Shown here: positions 1-18,603 of the stretch, one piece after another | Layout: the number at the start of each line of letters is the position of its first letter | How positions within the stretch are numbered: the first letter of the stretch is position 1 | From: Anaeromyces robustus | Lineage: Eukaryota > Neocallimastigomycota > Neocallimastigomycetes > Neocallimastigales > Neocallimastigaceae | Reading direction: 5' to 3' | NCBI GenBank assembly: GCA_002104895.1 | Contig: MCFG01000112.1 | Coordinates: 145,001-166,111 of the forward strand | Length of the DNA: 21,111 nucleotides | Position numbers and translations under genes: made by a program | The notes under the pieces: generated by a model | What the model saw: only the letters and a program-made list of their open reading frames with translations | The model's database searches: none | What the model was told of the DNA's origin: nothing

Positions 1-1
1 A

Positions 2-343
2 TATATTGTTGAGTCTTCTGCTATGGAGTCTATGAGGAGTGTTCTTCATAATAATGGTGGTTTTTCCTCGACATCTGATAGCCATTATATAGAAATCATC
101 AGTTTCGGTGAAATTAAAGACGTACTTAAAGAAGTGTTAGACGTCTCTGATGATAATAGTTTTATGTTTTTAAGACCTAAATCGGGAATAACTAACAAAT
201 TTATTAATTACTTGAAAAATACTGTTTTTTTTATTGGTGATGCAACAGGCGTTGGCTACAATGAAAAATTCACATTCCTTGTTGAAAAAGTAAACATCAT
301 GGATCTCACACATCTCAGGGACTGCAATGAAAAAAGAAAGTAA
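2..343 (+). CDS. 3' end of an unrecognised protein gene, partial at the left edge
   Basis: The frame is open from base 2, and the stop is the TAA at 341-343. The first in-frame ATG at 23 is probably internal, because the frame is already open upstream of it. About 113 residues are visible. They are mixed in composition, without the Asn, Ile and Lys runs that mark chance frames here, and the base composition is clearly richer in GC than the flanking DNA. One segment reads FMFLRPKSGITNKFINYLKN, followed by a hydrophobic strand and then FLVEKVNIMDLTHLRDCNEK. I do not recognise the family and assign no function. The stop lies just after an A-rich stretch (330-339). A second open frame with similar composition, frame 1, carries on to a stop at 445-447, so this gene is either frameshifted or a pseudogene. 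The gene's start and most of its body lie outside the window. Confidence 0.6.
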   Translation, partial: YIVESSAMESMRSVLHNNGGFSSTSDSHYIEIISFGEIKDVLKEVLDVSDDNSFMFLRPKSGITNKFINYLKNTVFFIGDATGVGYNEKFTFLVEKVNIMDLTHLRDCNEKRK

Positions 344-447
344 TAGAGCAAGTCAGAAGTAATTTTGTGAGAGCGTTCATAGCGATTGATATATCAAATC
401 AAAAAGATGGGCTACCAACAAAATTATATAATGTTTGTATTTTATAA
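344..447 (+). pseudogene. Out-of-frame continuation of the left-edge gene
   Basis: Directly after the stop at 341-343, another frame on the same strand stays open to TAA at 445-447. It reads KKKVIEQVRSNFVRAFIAID and then ISNQKDGLPTKLYNVCIL. The composition resembles the preceding coding segment, not the AT-only spacer that starts just beyond. The shift from the upstream frame is -1, and the A-rich stretch at 330-339 is the natural place for an indel. A spliced intron could not explain it: the GT at 340 and the AG at 355-356 would bound only 17 bases. It may be an assembly error, a true lesion, or chance. Confidence 0.4.
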
Positions 448-476
448 TTAATAGTTTATGTTATATGTTTCCTTTT

Positions 477-524
<48 letters not shown>

Positions 525-1327
525 ATTTAATTTTTAATATATTAATAATATATTTAATAAATTAATAAATCAATTACTCCTCTATATCTAAATATATTTA
601 AAGTATATTTGTTTTTAATTGATTTATTTTTAAAATTGTTTTTTTTTTTTTAAAATTAACCATTTTTACCACCCACTGAAATTTTTTTTACATAATAAGT
701 TAATTCAATACAAGTAAATATAATAATAATAAAAATATATAATATATGAACAATATAAACAAATATATAGTTCAATTAAAATCTTCATCGTAATATATAT
801 CTTTTTTTTAATAATTTTTTAATTTTTTTTTTTTATTTTTTTTAATTTTTTACAAAACCTATATATTAATATTTATATAATAATATATAATGATAAATAG
901 TATTTATTAAATAATTTGTATCATTATATATATTATAAAATAATTATAAATTATATAAACTTTAACTTTTTATTTATTATGGAAAAATATTAATATATTA
1001 TAACGTTTTTTTTTTTTTTTTTTTTTAATGTTATTATTATAATACATTATAATATAGTTCCAATTATATTTAATATATTAAATTTATATTTAATATTAAA
1101 GTTATAATAGTTTTTTAATCTTTTAATATATATTTAATATATAATTATATATATTAACAATATCATTGTTTAATTGACAATATTTAAATTTTTTTTACAA
1201 TATATGAATTAATTTTTTTACAATTGATTACAATATAAAATAATATATGAAATTATTTATTTAAAGTTTATTCTCCATAGTTTTTTTTTTTTTTTTTTTT
1301 TTTTTTATAAATTGTGGTATTGAAATT

Positions 1328-1460
1328 ATTGGCTTATAAAATATTAAATTAAATAGATGTTAAATAGGTTTTTTCCATAAAAATATAAACCCATAAGATG
1401 ATTGGAATATAATTTTAATCTAACCAATCATTATTTAATAAATAAAAAATCAAATATTGG
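1328..1460 (+). promoter_or_regulatory. Cluster of CCAAT-box cores upstream of TEF1
   Basis: Four CCAAT cores lie in about 130 bases: ATTGG (inverted) at 1328-1332, ATTGG at 1401-1405, CCAAT at 1424-1428 and ATTGG at 1456-1460. They sit 125-255 bases before the TEF1 start codon. CCAAT cores are bound by the HAP/NF-Y complex in fungi. The motif is short and AT-rich DNA produces it by chance, so the spacing and clustering are the main support. Confidence 0.4.
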
Positions 1461-1492
1461 CGTATTAGAAAAAAAAATGTAACGAAAAATCA

Positions 1493-1500
1493 TATAAAAG
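1493..1500 (+). promoter_or_regulatory. TATA box of TEF1
   Basis: The sequence TATAAAAG lies 84-91 bases before the TEF1 ATG and is followed by a slightly GC-richer stretch (1508-1530) where transcription could begin. It fits the TATA consensus well. TATA-like strings are frequent in DNA of this composition, so the position relative to a highly expressed gene carries most of the weight. Confidence 0.5.
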
Positions 1501-1583
1501 CAAAAATTTCGCCTATAGTTAAAAATCACACTCTTAATTTAGTTTAATATTTATATAATAAATTAAAATTAAAATTTAATAAA

Positions 1584-2942
1584 ATGGGTAAGGAAAAGAC
1601 TCACGTTAACGTTGTCGTTATTGGTCACGTCGATTCTGGTAAGTCTACCACTACCGGTCACTTAATTTACAAGTGCGGTGGTATCGATAAGCGTACCATT
1701 GAAAAGTTCGAAAAGGAATCTGCTGATCTTGGTAAGGGTTCCTTCAAGTACGCCTGGGTTCTTGATAAACTTAAGGCTGAACGTGAAAGAGGTATTACCA
1801 TTGATATTGCCCTCTGGAAGTTCGAAACTCCAAAGTACTACGTTACCGTTATTGATGCCCCAGGTCACCGTGACTTCATCAAGAACATGATTACTGGTAC
1901 TTCTCAAGCTGATTGTGCTATTCTTATTATTGCTGCCGGTACTGGTGAATTCGAAGCTGGTATTTCCAAGGATGGTCAAACTCGTGAACACGCCCTTCTT
2001 GCTTACACTCTTGGTGTCAAACAACTTATTGTTGCTGTCAACAAGATGGATACTGCTAAGTGGTCCGAAGCTCGTTTCAAGGAAATTGTCAAGGAAGTTT
2101 CCAACTTCATTAAGAAGACTGGTTACAACCCAAAGACTGTTCCATTCGTCCCAATTTCCGGATGGCACGGTGATAACATGATTGAAGCCACCACTAATAT
2201 GCCATGGTACAAGGGTTGGAGCAAGGAAACCAAGTCTGGTTCCTACACTGGTAAGACTCTTTTAGAAGCTATTGACTCTATTGAACCACCAGCTCGTCCA
2301 GTCGATAAGCCACTTCGTCTTCCACTTCAAGATGTCTACAAGATCGGTGGTATTGGTACTGTCCCAGTCGGTCGTGTTGAAACTGGTACTATTAAGCCAG
2401 GTATGGTTGTTACTTTCGCCCCAACTGGTGTCACCACTGAAGTTAAGTCTGTTGAAATGCACCACGAATCCCTTGCCGAAGGTGTTCCAGGTGATAACGT
2501 CGGTTTCAACGTTAAGAACGTTTCCGTTAAGGAAATCCGTCGTGGTAACGTCTGTTCTGACTCCAAGAGAGACCCAGCTAAGGAATCCGCTTCCTTCGTT
2601 GCCCAAGTTATTGTCATTAACCACCCAGGTCAAATCTCTGCTGGTTACTCTCCAGTTCTTGATTGTCACACTGCTCACATTGCCTGTAGATTCGCTGAAC
2701 TCCAAAAGAAGATGGACCGTCGTTCTGGTAAGACTCTTGAAGAAAATCCAAAGTTCATCAAGTCTGGTGATGCCGCTATGGTTAAGTTAATTCCATCTAA
2801 GCCACTCTGTGTCGAAACCTTCGTCGAATACCCACCACTCGGTCGTTTCGCCGTTCGTGATATGAGACAAACTGTTGCTGTTGGTGTTATCAAGTCTGTT
2901 GAAAAGGTCGACAAGGCTGCTGCTGCCGGTAAGAAGAAGTAA
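1584..2942 (+). CDS. TEF1: Translation elongation factor 1-alpha (eEF1A)
   Basis: This is the GTPase that brings aminoacyl-tRNA to the ribosomal A site in the cytosol. The 452-residue protein is full length for the family and has no intron. The GTP-binding motifs are all present: GHVDSGKS at 14-21, DAPGH at 91-95 with the catalytic His95, NKMD at 153-156 and SGW at 192-194. Domains 2 and 3 follow, ending in the usual Lys-rich tail (AAAAGKKK). The sequence around [20 protein letters not shown] is typical of fungal eEF1A. The start codon sits in the context AATAAAATGG, and the family begins MGKEKTH. Codons strongly favour C-ending forms (AAG, AAC, TTC, GTC), so the gene is an island of much higher GC than its surroundings. 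This is the usual mark of very high expression. It is convergent with SPT8. Confidence 0.98.
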   Translation: MGKEKTHVNVVVIGHVDSGKSTTTGHLIYKCGGIDKRTIEKFEKESADLGKGSFKYAWVLDKLKAERERGITIDIALWKFETPKYYVTVIDAPGHRDFIKNMITGTSQADCAILIIAAGTGEFEAGISKDGQTREHALLAYTLGVKQLIVAVNKMDTAKWSEARFKEIVKEVSNFIKKTGYNPKTVPFVPISGWHGDNMIEATTNMPWYKGWSKETKSGSYTGKTLLEAIDSIEPPARPVDKPLRLPLQDVYKIGGIGTVPVGRVETGTIKPGMVVTFAPTGVTTEVKSVEMHHESLAEGVPGDNVGFNVKNVSVKEIRRGNVCSDSKRDPAKESASFVAQVIVINHPGQISAGYSPVLDCHTAHIACRFAELQKKMDRRSGKTLEENPKFIKSGDAAMVKLIPSKPLCVETFVEYPPLGRFAVRDMRQTVAVGVIKSVEKVDKAAAAGKKK

Positions 2943-3686
2943 ATTGCTTGAAATTTATTTTTTCCAAATCATGAAAAAAAACCTCAACAAAATAATTTGT
3001 TTGCCCATTTTAAATAAAATATGAGTCGTTTTAAATGACTTTTAATTTGTTTAAAATTTTTTAGAAAATTTATAGATAAATGAAATCAATCTACAAACTT
3101 TATAAAAAAACAAAAATATATAATAATATATATGTGTGTCTTTTCCAAAAACTCTTAAAATAAAACAAAAATGAGAAAAAATTAAAAACAAAAAAACAAT
3201 TAAAAACAAACAAAAAAGCAAAAAAAAAAGCAAATACAAATTTTTGAAAAATAAAATTTATATTTAAACAAATAATAAAAAAAAATCGTATAATTGTGTG
3301 TTTTGTTTGATAAATGTTGTGTATTTTTTATTTCGTTTCTTATTTTTAAAATATTATATTTATGTGTATTTATTTATTTGGTTTCATATTTTAATTTTTA
3401 TTTTATTTTTTTGATTTTTAAAAATGTTTATATTTAATTATTTTAAAATATTGTGTATTTTATAATAAAATTATATAATTTAAAAGAAAAGTAATATTCA
3501 TTTTACATGAGTATTGTTTAGTTTATTTATATTTATTTTATAATAATTATGAAAAATGAATATTATTATTATTATTTTTTTTAAAATTATGAGTATTGTT
3601 TATTAGTTTATTAAATAATTTAAAATATATTTACAAACATGTTATTATTTTATTATTATTATAACTATTTAATAATTATTTTATTT
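2943..3686. other. Convergent intergenic region between TEF1 and SPT8
   Basis: It holds the 3' ends of two genes that face each other. A candidate TEF1 polyadenylation signal AATAAA lies at 3013-3018, about 70 bases after the stop codon. Just after it, an imperfect inverted repeat (AGTCGTTT and AAATGACT, 3024-3040) could fold weakly. The rest is AT-rich, and the short open frame at 3051-3239 on the minus strand is a chance Phe/Leu-rich reading of A/T runs. No gene is seen. Confidence 0.55.
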
Positions 3687-8333
<4,647 letters not shown>

Positions 8334-9224
8334 TTAAGAATCATATTTTAATTTGATTATTGTACTATTGTTTTTATTAGCTATTTCGGAAGGTTTATAA
8401 CAATAATCATAATTATCTGATAAATATTCTTTATCATCCTCACTATTATATTCTTCTTCACATATTTCTTCACCATTTTCATCAATAACTTGATTCATTC
8501 GTTTATGTCTTCGATAAGTTCTTATAACATAAATAACAATCCATATAAGAGCTATGACAGAAATAACAACTACAATAAATAATAAAATAAATATAATATT
8601 AGCAAAATTTGGAGCTTCATTATCAATTTCATTGGAAGTAAACCCCCGAGATTGGACAGGATAACAAGTATATTGAATAGAACATGATGAAATTTTTTTT
8701 TGCTGAGAACAAAAATTTAAATTTTGACTTTTTATATTATAAAGTATAGGAATATCTGTAATATTCATTTTATTTCTAAAAGTAATTATTTTATAATAGT
8801 CATTTATTTCACTTTTTATTTCCTTTTTATTATTTTTTTCTATATCTATTTCTTCTTCATTTTCATTTTCATTTTCATTTAATATTCTCATTTCTTGAGA
8901 AATATTACTAATAGATTTAGATTTTAATGATATTAAGCTTTGAATATAATTTTTATTTGAACAATCTTTACAACATGATATACATCCTAATTGTTGACTG
9001 AGTTCATTTATAGAATATATAAAATTATCATTAAATACCATAGAATTTTCTATAAAACATTTATTTTTTTCATCCCATTGATTACAATATTTTAGATTCC
9101 TTGGCACTATAGAATTGTCACTTAATTGTTGTAAATATGAAAATTTATAATTCAAAGTATCTTCTTCACAATATTTTTCTTTATAATTAAATTTTATAAT
9201 AAGTTCTTTTTGGTTTTTATCCAT
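8334..9224 (-). CDS. Cys-rich single-pass membrane protein, function unknown
   Basis: One uninterrupted frame encodes 296 residues. The N-terminal part (1-205) is hydrophilic, with cysteines at 19, 47, 56, 81, 84, 85, 88, 172, 181 and 187, including the cluster CISCCKDC. It also has N-glycosylation sequons at Asn107 and Asn154. A strong membrane segment spans about 208-234 (IIFILLFIVVVISVIALIWI and onward). A basic stop-transfer patch, RTYRRHKR, follows at 235-242. A very acidic tail runs to the C terminus. The positive-inside rule puts the tail in the cytosol and the Cys-rich part outside or in the lumen, yet no signal peptide is visible at the predicted start. An in-frame TAA precedes the ATG, so a missing upstream exon or an internal signal-anchor are the options. 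A short Asn-Glu run (113-122) comes from a GAAAAT repeat. I do not recognise the family. Confidence 0.75.
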   Translation of the reverse strand: MDKNQKELIIKFNYKEKYCEEDTLNYKFSYLQQLSDNSIVPRNLKYCNQWDEKNKCFIENSMVFNDNFIYSINELSQQLGCISCCKDCSNKNYIQSLISLKSKSISNISQEMRILNENENENEEEIDIEKNNKKEIKSEINDYYKIITFRNKMNITDIPILYNIKSQNLNFCSQQKKISSCSIQYTCYPVQSRGFTSNEIDNEAPNFANIIFILLFIVVVISVIALIWIVIYVIRTYRRHKRMNQVIDENGEEICEEEYNSEDDKEYLSDNYDYCYKPSEIANKNNSTIIKLKYDS

Positions 9225-9236
9225 TTTTTATTTAAG

Positions 9237-9267
<31 letters not shown>

Positions 9268-10796
9268 ATGTATTTATTACTTCAATAATTTATTACTATT
9301 ATTATAATAATTTTTTTATTCTATATATTTATTATATAAGAAAATAATATTACTATATTCGAAATTTTAATATTCTTTTATTATTATTACTATTTTTTAA
9401 AAGCTATTTAATAGCAATATCAAATATTCAATATTCAATTTTACATAGTTTTAATAATTTAATATATCGTTTTAATTGTATTTATTAGTAACAGCAATAA
9501 AAAGAAAAAAGTAAAAAATTTAAATATATATATATAGTCTTGGAATAAATGGGTATATAGTTTTATAGAAATATAATTTTCTTTTTTTAATACTTAAATA
9601 TATTGAAACTATAGAATTATTTATTATATATATTATAATATTTTTTGTATCTTTTGATTCAGAAATATTGAATATTTATAACATATTTTTATTTATTTTT
9701 TTTTTTTTTTTTATTTGGAGAAAGAATAATAAAAAATATTTATATATTTCTTTTAATATTTCATTTTATTCTTTTTTTCGGAGTTAATCTTTTTGGCAGT
9801 ATCAATAAAAAATATAATAAATAATATAATTAATAAAATATCCAATAAATAAATGAAGATAATATATAAACTTAATCTAAACAAAAATCTTTTAATTTTT
9901 TTTTTTTTTTTAAAAAAAAGTTAAATAAATAAAATAAAATAAAAAATAAAAAAAAAAAGTATGTAATGGGAATAATTTATATATTTTCATGCTATTTTTT
10001 TTTAATAATAAAAGAATTATAGAATTTTATTTATAATATATATATATTTCTATTAAATTAAACACAATATTATATTGGTTTATATTTTAATTTATAACTA
10101 TATCTTTTTTTCTTTTTATTATAACAATTTATTTTATTAATCATAATTTACTATAATTTAATAGTAATTATATATATATATAAATTCATTTTTTTGTTTT
10201 ACTTTTTATAATTAAAACTGAAAATTAATAATATGTTTATAAATTAATATGTTAATCATTTATAAAAATTATAACTAAAAGAAATAATCAATTCGTATTA
10301 TTTAAAATGTATGAATCATTAATATTATTTTAAAATCGTATAATATATGTAATTTAATTATAAAAATAATAAAATGACAATATTGATGCAATCCAGTTAT
10401 CTAATTATTATTGAAACAATTATTATTATATTGTTAATAATTCAAATAATATGATTATCTAAATATAAAATTTTAAGGAATATATTATAATAAAATAATA
10501 ATTAAATAATACAAAAAAATTGAAATTTTTTTTTCTTCAATATTATTTATGAATTGATATAATTTGTTTATTAATTTTATATTTATTTGCATTAAAAAAT
10601 TTTTTTTTCTGTTTTGTATGTCCTTATTATTACAATATTGTATTATATTTTTTTTTCTATTTTTAATATTTTAAATAAAAATATTTATGAAAGAAATTAC
10701 AAATTTAAATATAATAATTTTTTATTTAATTTATTTTTTATTTATATAATTAATATTATTATTCTTTATTTTATAATTATTATTATTTTATCTTAA
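9225..10796. other. Intergenic region between the membrane protein gene and ARP4, no gene confirmed
   Basis: About 1.57 kb of AT-rich DNA. It contains an (AT)n run at about 9242-9266 next to the membrane protein start codon. A slightly GC-richer patch at 9779-9805 reads on the minus strand as IDTAKKINSEKKNKMKY and then a stop. A minus-strand hydrophobic stretch rich in Phe and Leu at about 9475-9530 has no Met. Neither can be assigned. The short plus-strand frame at 10614-10796 is an Ile/Tyr/Phe reading of AT-rich DNA. Confidence 0.5.
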
Positions 10797-13953
<3,157 letters not shown>

Positions 13954-14548
13954 TTTATGATTTTATATTTTGAAAATTTATATATATTAAAATTAACTAA
14001 AAGTAATAAAAAAATTCATTAAATATTTAAAAAAAAAAAAAGAAAAAAAAGATAATAAAATTGATGTTAATAAATTTTTTTAATTTTGATTTTTTTTTTT
14101 TTTTCTTCAAAGAAAAAGAAAATAAAAATTTATATATATAATTGTAAAATTTCATATACTTTTTTAATAAAATGTATATATGATAATGATAATTTAAATT
14201 AAGAAATTATGTAAGTAAAATACATTTAAAATGATTTTGGCATGTAATTCTTATTATATATATATAAGAAAAAAAATTTTTTTAATTGTAAATATTTTTT
14301 TAAAAAAATCTTTTAAAAAAATTTACTATTAAAAATATTATTAAATTATTATTGATTTAATTAAATGTTACATTATAAAAAAATTTTAAAAAAAAAATTA
14401 AAAAAAAAAGATTTCTTTACACTTAAAAGAAATATTATATGTTTGTATATAAAATATGATATATAATGATATATATATATTTTTTTTTACAACAAATATA
14501 TTTTTTTTAAAAAAATAATTATATATATATACTCTATATATATAGAAA

Positions 14549-14619
<71 letters not shown>

Positions 14620-14841
14620 AGGTTATACAATAACAATTATAAATTCAATGTTATTTTAATTATTAAATATTAAATATTAAATATCATAAATCAAAAAATT
14701 CGTAAAGTATTTAATAAAGTAAATTTAATTTTTTTATTTCATATGTGCAATGTTTTTTTTTTTTTTTATTTATATATAATTATTATACAAATTATACATT
14801 TTTTTATTTATATATATAAAAAAAATAAAAAATTCAAAATT

Positions 14842-14883
14842 TTATTATTTTTCTTATTCTTTCTTAAAAAAGAAAAATAATAA
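14842..14883. repeat. Inverted repeat with 14-bp perfect arms
   Basis: The left arm TTATTATTTTTCTT (14842-14855) is the exact reverse complement of AAGAAAAATAATAA (14870-14883), with a 14-base loop. The arms are mostly A/T, so chance formation is quite possible. It lies in the spacer between two minus-strand genes, with no sign of a mobile element. Confidence 0.6.
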
Positions 14884-15263
14884 TATAAAAAAAAAAGAGA
14901 TAAAAAATAACTTTATTATTATGGTATTGTTATTATTTGTTGATGTTGTTATTATTTATTGCTATTATTTTGTTTTATTATGTTTTGTTTTACTTATTTA
15001 TGAAAGATGTTTATATATAATTTTTTTTACTATTAAATAATTACGTATATATAAATCAGTATTTCAAATAATTATTATTTTTTAATACAATAAAACAGAA
15101 AAGAAAAAAACAAATAAACATAAAAGAATTATTATAAAAATTATTTATGTGTTATTGACTTACTATATATAATAAAGGAAAAATAAAAATTAAGAAATAA
15201 AAAATAACAATATATATTAAATATAATTAATTATTACTACTATATAATACATTTATAATTTAT

Positions 15264-15309
<46 letters not shown>

Positions 15310-15551
15310 AAAAAACAAAACAAGAATAAAAAAAAATAAATAAGTTCAAATTGAATTACTATTATTGTTATTATTAACATTATTATAATTATTAATTATT
15401 TATATATGAAATTAATGTTTTTAAATGTTGATATTTATGAATATATATGAAAATAAAATGACTATTATAATGATTATTCCCCTTAAATCCCCATGATCTT
15501 ACATAATGAAGTTTTTTTTTTTTTTTTTTTTTGATAATGATTATAATAATT

Positions 15552-15576
15552 ATATTATAGTATTATACTATAATAT
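15552..15576. repeat. Hairpin 70 bases past the stop of the GATA/PHD gene
   Basis: Arms ATATTATAGTA and TACTATAATAT (11 bp, perfect) flank a 3-base loop. The position just downstream of the minus-strand stop codon at 15647 would place it in the 3' UTR or near the cleavage site. Low sequence complexity limits the claim. Confidence 0.5.
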
Positions 15577-15646
15577 TAATTATTATTATTATTATTATTA
15601 TTATTTTTTATAAATTGTTGATAAAAAAAAAAAATTATTAAAATTC

Positions 15647-17267
15647 TTATATGTATATATAACCCTTTTTTAATTTTCTTTTTTTAGATTGTTTTTGCAT
15701 CATTTGATGAATGGCCTCTTCATCAATTTTTGAAGTATTGATTAAAGAGCCACATCTACTATATTTTTCAGATAATTCTAATGGGTGGTGTCTTTTAATA
15801 TAAGCTTCATCAGATATATCTTCTAACTAATAATAAAACCAATTAATTATTATAGTTAAAACAAAAAATATCATCAATAATTAAATAGTTAATATTTATA
15901 TATATAAAATATGTAATATATGTATATATATATATATTTTTTAAAAAAAATACCATTTCGTTATTTTCAGATTTTCTTTTAGAAGATCTTGTTAATAGTT
16001 TTTCTATTGAATTTTCGGTATGTATTTCCCAAGAAGGAAGTGGTATTTCATCATGCTTAAAACCAATAATTGGTGGTAAGTTTTTGGTATAAGGTACAAT
16101 TTTATCTTCTTCTCTATTATAACCCCTTTTTCTATGTTGACGTTGCTCTATTATGTTTATAAATATTTTAATGATAATAATAATAACAATAATAATAACA
16201 ATAATAATAATAATAAACCAAAAAAAAAAAAAAAAAAAATTATTATTATATTAATATACATGGATATTTATATATTATTTATATATTATTTATATTATAT
16301 ATTTTATAAAATTATATAATATTTTACCTTTAATAGTATTTAAAGATATTAAATTTGTAGTATTTAATCCATTTTTTATTACTTTTGGTTCAGGTTCAAA
16401 AACTTTTGGTTCAGTTTCAGTTGAAACAGTAACAGCAGGTGAACCTGGAATTGGTGTAGTAATTGGTGTTGAATCTGGAGTAATAGTTGAAGTAGATTTC
16501 AAAGCAGAAACTGAAAGAGAATTTTGTGTAATAGTGGAAGTTGAAGTTGAAATTTGATTTTGAGTTAAGGAATTATTATTTCCATTAGTTATTTCTTTAA
16601 TTTTTAGTTTGGTGGTTATAATTTTTGGACTAGATTTTGGTGGTAGTTTTGAGAGTTTTCTATTTGAATTAGTCACTCCACGATTAAACATAAATGGAAG
16701 GTTTTTTCTTGGTAAATCAGTATCTATATAATATATTAATATAAATATTAAAAAGATGTTTAATATATAAATAAAAAATTTATATATAGATATATTTATA
16801 TTAAAATCAAAAATAATAAACTCTCTATGTGATAAAAAAAAAAAAAAAAAAAATTATATTAAATTTACCAATAGTTTTTCTTTCTCTAGTATGTTTACAT
16901 TCTTCTCTACAATAATATGGTTCCTTTGAGTTGACTATATCTGAACTAATTTTATCTGGACAACAATTTTGATGATAGGCTTAATACAATAATTAGATTA
17001 GATTAAATTAAATTAATATTATTTGATAAAATATTATTAAATTATAATAAATAGTGCAATTAATTAAGCTACTTACCTCTATAACATCCATTACACATTA
17101 CTAAAGCATTATCTCGAGTTGAATTATTAGAAAAACAAACATTACAATCTATAATTGATATATACGAAATAAAATTATATAAAATTAAATTAAATTAATT
17201 TAAATAATATTTATAATAATAAAATAAAATAAAATAAAATAAAATAAAATAATAAAATTGATAATTT

Positions 17268-17312
<45 letters not shown>

Positions 17313-18562
17313 TCATCTTACATTCTTGAATAACAGGTCGTATTCTTTTAGGTTCTTTTTCAAATTTACTTAAATCTAAACGTGGTTGTCTAACTGTAAA
17401 ACCATAACCTTTATAATCACATCCATGTTTACTATTTTATTTATTAATTATATAAATTATAAAATTAATTTTATATTTAATTAATATATTTATTTATATT
17501 TTACATTTTATAATATATTTACTTGCACAGTGATTTTTTTCCCCATGGGCCATGACGCCAACTTGAAGTGTGAGTTATACCACACTTTAAAAATATTAAA
17601 TATTTATAAATTATTAATTTTAAATATAATAAAATAAATTGAAGAATATATATATATATATAGAAAGAGAGAGAGAGAGAGAGAGAAAATATGTATATGA
17701 ATATGATGCGTTTGTATGTGTGAAGTAAAATTTAAATAAGTATTAAAAAAAAAAAAAATGAATATTAATTAAAAAATATTTTTTTTTTTAGTTAATAAAT
17801 ATTAAATAAATATTATATAATATAAAATTTAAAAAACTTACATAATAACACCATAAAATATTTGATTTTGTAAATGTTTCAAAAATAGTAGGTTCATCTG
17901 AATATTTTACAAATTTTTCATTAATAATTTCAATATCATCATCATCATCATCATTATTATTATTATTTAAAGAGATATCAATATTATTATTATTAGAAGT
18001 GAATGTTTGTGTTATAGAAGATGATGGTACTGAATTTATATTTTTATCATTTTCATTAATTATTATTGTAAAATTATCATGTTTTCGAATTGGTATATCA
18101 GGTATTTCTATTACTATTTCTGGAGTTTCTGATGATATTGATATTGGTGATAATGGAGGCATAATAGTTTTTTCATTGGATTCATTTTCATTAAATCTTA
18201 TTATTATTAAATATTAAATATTAATTGTTAAATATAGAATATTAATATTAATTAATATAGATAATAATAATAATATATTATAATTTATAAGTTTAAATAA
18301 AATTAAAAAATAGAATAATAAATAATATAATAATATTATATAATTTATAAAATAATAAACTATAGATATATACTATTTATATTCAATATTTATTATAAAA
18401 TCACTTACACTTTATCAATATCTTCTATTATATCGATATTGTTGATTTTTTCATTGGATTTGTTATTTTTTAAAGATCTTTTTTTATTTTTTGATTTTGA
18501 TTGTTCTATATCATATACATCTATTATATTTATAAATTTTCATATTAATTTTTTATGCACAG

Positions 18563-18603
<41 letters not shown>

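Larger units (their letters stand above)
448..1583. other. Intergenic and promoter region upstream of TEF1, no gene seen
   Basis: This stretch is extremely AT-rich and holds no credible coding sequence. It has long T tracts at about 470-519, 1006-1026 and 1280-1306. The last 260 bases hold the likely TEF1 promoter elements, listed separately. Poly(dA:dT) tracts of this kind often exclude nucleosomes near fungal promoters, which would suit a very highly expressed gene; that role is inferred here. Confidence 0.6.
13954..15646. other. Intergenic region between ARP4 and the GATA/PHD gene, no gene seen
   Basis: This is the ARP4 5' flank and the 3' flank of the gene to the right. Simple sequence dominates: (ATT)n at about 14550-14617, an A tract at about 15268-15308 and many T runs. 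Two inverted repeats are listed separately. A GC-richer patch at 15478-15512 (CCCCTTAAATCCCC) lies in the likely 3' UTR of the gene to the right. I see no coding or RNA gene. Confidence 0.55.

Noticed and set aside
340-356. Possible 17-base intron explaining the frame change in the left-edge gene
   Set aside because: Far too short for a spliceosomal intron. An indel in the A-rich stretch is simpler.
1662-2914. Several antisense and alternative-frame ORFs inside TEF1
   Set aside because: These are shadows created by the strong codon bias of eEF1A, with no own start context or family match.
3051-3239. Minus-strand 62-residue frame rich in Phe and Leu
   Set aside because: It is a reading of A/T runs in the TEF1-SPT8 spacer, and its composition is explained by the DNA alone.
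9475-9530. Minus-strand hydrophobic stretch (FFTFFFLLLLL) as a signal-peptide exon for the membrane protein gene
   Set aside because: No Met opens this frame and no good donor follows it. T-rich DNA gives such Phe/Leu strings by chance.
10614-10796. Plus-strand 60-residue Ile/Tyr/Phe frame
   Set aside because: An AT-only reading next to the ARP4 stop codon. No motif or coding-like composition.
16134-16319. Plus-strand frame with an Asn run
   Set aside because: It consists of an AAT repeat and A tract inside intron 8 of the GATA/PHD gene.
17999-18217. Plus-strand 72-residue frame
   Set aside because: Antisense to exon 3 of the GATA/PHD gene, whose frame and junctions are consistent.
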